DNA from: M3007 sp046296435
Lineage (GTDB): Bacteria > Bacteroidota > Bacteroidia > Chitinophagales > Saprospiraceae
Direction: 5' to 3'
NCBI GenBank assembly: GCA_046296435.1
Contig: JBKBLI010000007.1
Coordinates: 12,178-76,177, forward strand
DNA: 64,000 bases
The notes under the pieces were generated by a model. It had not been told where the DNA came from. It saw only the letters and a program-made list of their open reading frames with translations, and made no database searches. Numbering within the stretch: position 1 is the stretch's first letter; every line of letters starts with the position of its first letter. Below, piece after piece: positions 63,677 through 64,000 of the stretch. The position numbers were made by a program, and so were the translations under genes.

Positions 63677-64000
63677 CATTCGCGCCGCGTATGCCTACTC
63701 GCTGCGCCACACCCATTCGAGCGCACAGTTATTGCACAAAATTCGAAGTCTATCGGGATGCGCTTTTTGATAAAAAACATGAAAAAAAGGCGCTAATATG
63801 CGGATATGACTAAGTTGTGCGAAATCAAAACCGCCAACAGCGCGCGCCCGGCCTGCCCTGTGCCCGCACAGCCCATAGAATGCCCAAAAAACGCCATTTC
63901 GCGTCAAAAATCGAGAAAAAAAACTTACATTTGTAACGATTAGTATTCGCAAATGCCTGTTTGAAAATTGCCGGGCTGTTTTGAGCAACTTTCTCGCGCC
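63677..64000. other. Right-end intergenic stretch
   Basis: No supported gene in the last 324 bases. A minus-strand open frame (63695-63988) has no protein-like features. The stretch contains a -7 box at 63926 pointing out of the window. Confidence 0.5.
63926..63933 (+). promoter_or_regulatory. -7 box TACATTTG pointing off the right end
   Basis: Matches TANNTTTG. It probably serves a gene beyond base 64000. Confidence 0.45.

Noticed and set aside
63695..63988. 97-codon minus-strand frame at the right end
   Set aside because: No start signal, no family resemblance, and it crosses a promoter-like region.

Overview
The window looks like a chromosomal contig from a GC-rich member of the Bacteroidota, possibly of the Saprospiria/Chitinophagia side. 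The evidence is a Bacteroidota-type short primary sigma factor, proteins with type IX secretion (T9SS) C-terminal sorting domains, a PorT homologue next to UbiE, TonB receptor plus surface lipoprotein pairs, and repeated TANNTTTG promoter -7 boxes, several with TTTG exactly 21 bp upstream. No tRNA, rRNA, CRISPR array, IS element or phage gene was seen. Genes are dense and on both strands, and most are housekeeping or envelope genes.

Layout. 0-13 kb: lpxD, a TonB receptor with a beta-helix lipoprotein, an unknown lipoprotein, rpoD, a second lpxD, queG, an effector-associated-domain/trypsin/TIR protein, a DUF1573 lipoprotein and nth. 13-30 kb: a helical-repeat protein, a large T9SS cargo protein, an aldehyde dehydrogenase, an HD-Pycsar-type membrane protein, a polyprenol-phosphate glycosyltransferase, a tail-specific protease, an MFS transporter, a GT-C glycosyltransferase, a bile-acid:Na+ symporter-like protein and a 3-methyladenine DNA glycosylase. 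30-36 kb (minus strand): glnS, argS, a TPMT-like methyltransferase, rluE and a lipoprotein. 36-45 kb (plus strand): a LuxE-like enzyme, an outer-membrane-protein biogenesis operon (PpiC-like lipoprotein, SurA, BamA), a T9SS cargo protein and a small lipoprotein. 45-58 kb: an ATE-like aminoacyl transferase, a small conserved protein, an RND adaptor, queD, tolC, a 1037-residue TIR/effector-associated protein, porT, ubiE, ribBA, an FeS photolyase and a TonB-C protein. 58-64 kb: membrane pyrophosphatase, fumC and a FucP-type sugar transporter.

The best candidate for an undescribed system is a pair of proteins 40 kb apart. One (9972-11552) is EAD11-like, then a trypsin-like protease, then TIR-like. 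The other (49838-52951) is TIR-like, then EAD11-like, then about 780 residues of no recognised family. A shared effector-associated domain is how known conflict systems recruit effectors from separate loci, so these two may work together. A third immunity-like gene is the HD-Pycsar transmembrane fusion at 19567-20802.

Two whole-window patterns stand out. All eight runs of N (95 to 100 bases) lie inside genes, and each keeps the reading frame with a surplus of 99 nt over what the protein family needs. This is either an assembler constant or an in-frame 33-codon element. In addition, about 19 short T-tract/A-tract palindromes occur, mostly in intergenic gaps.
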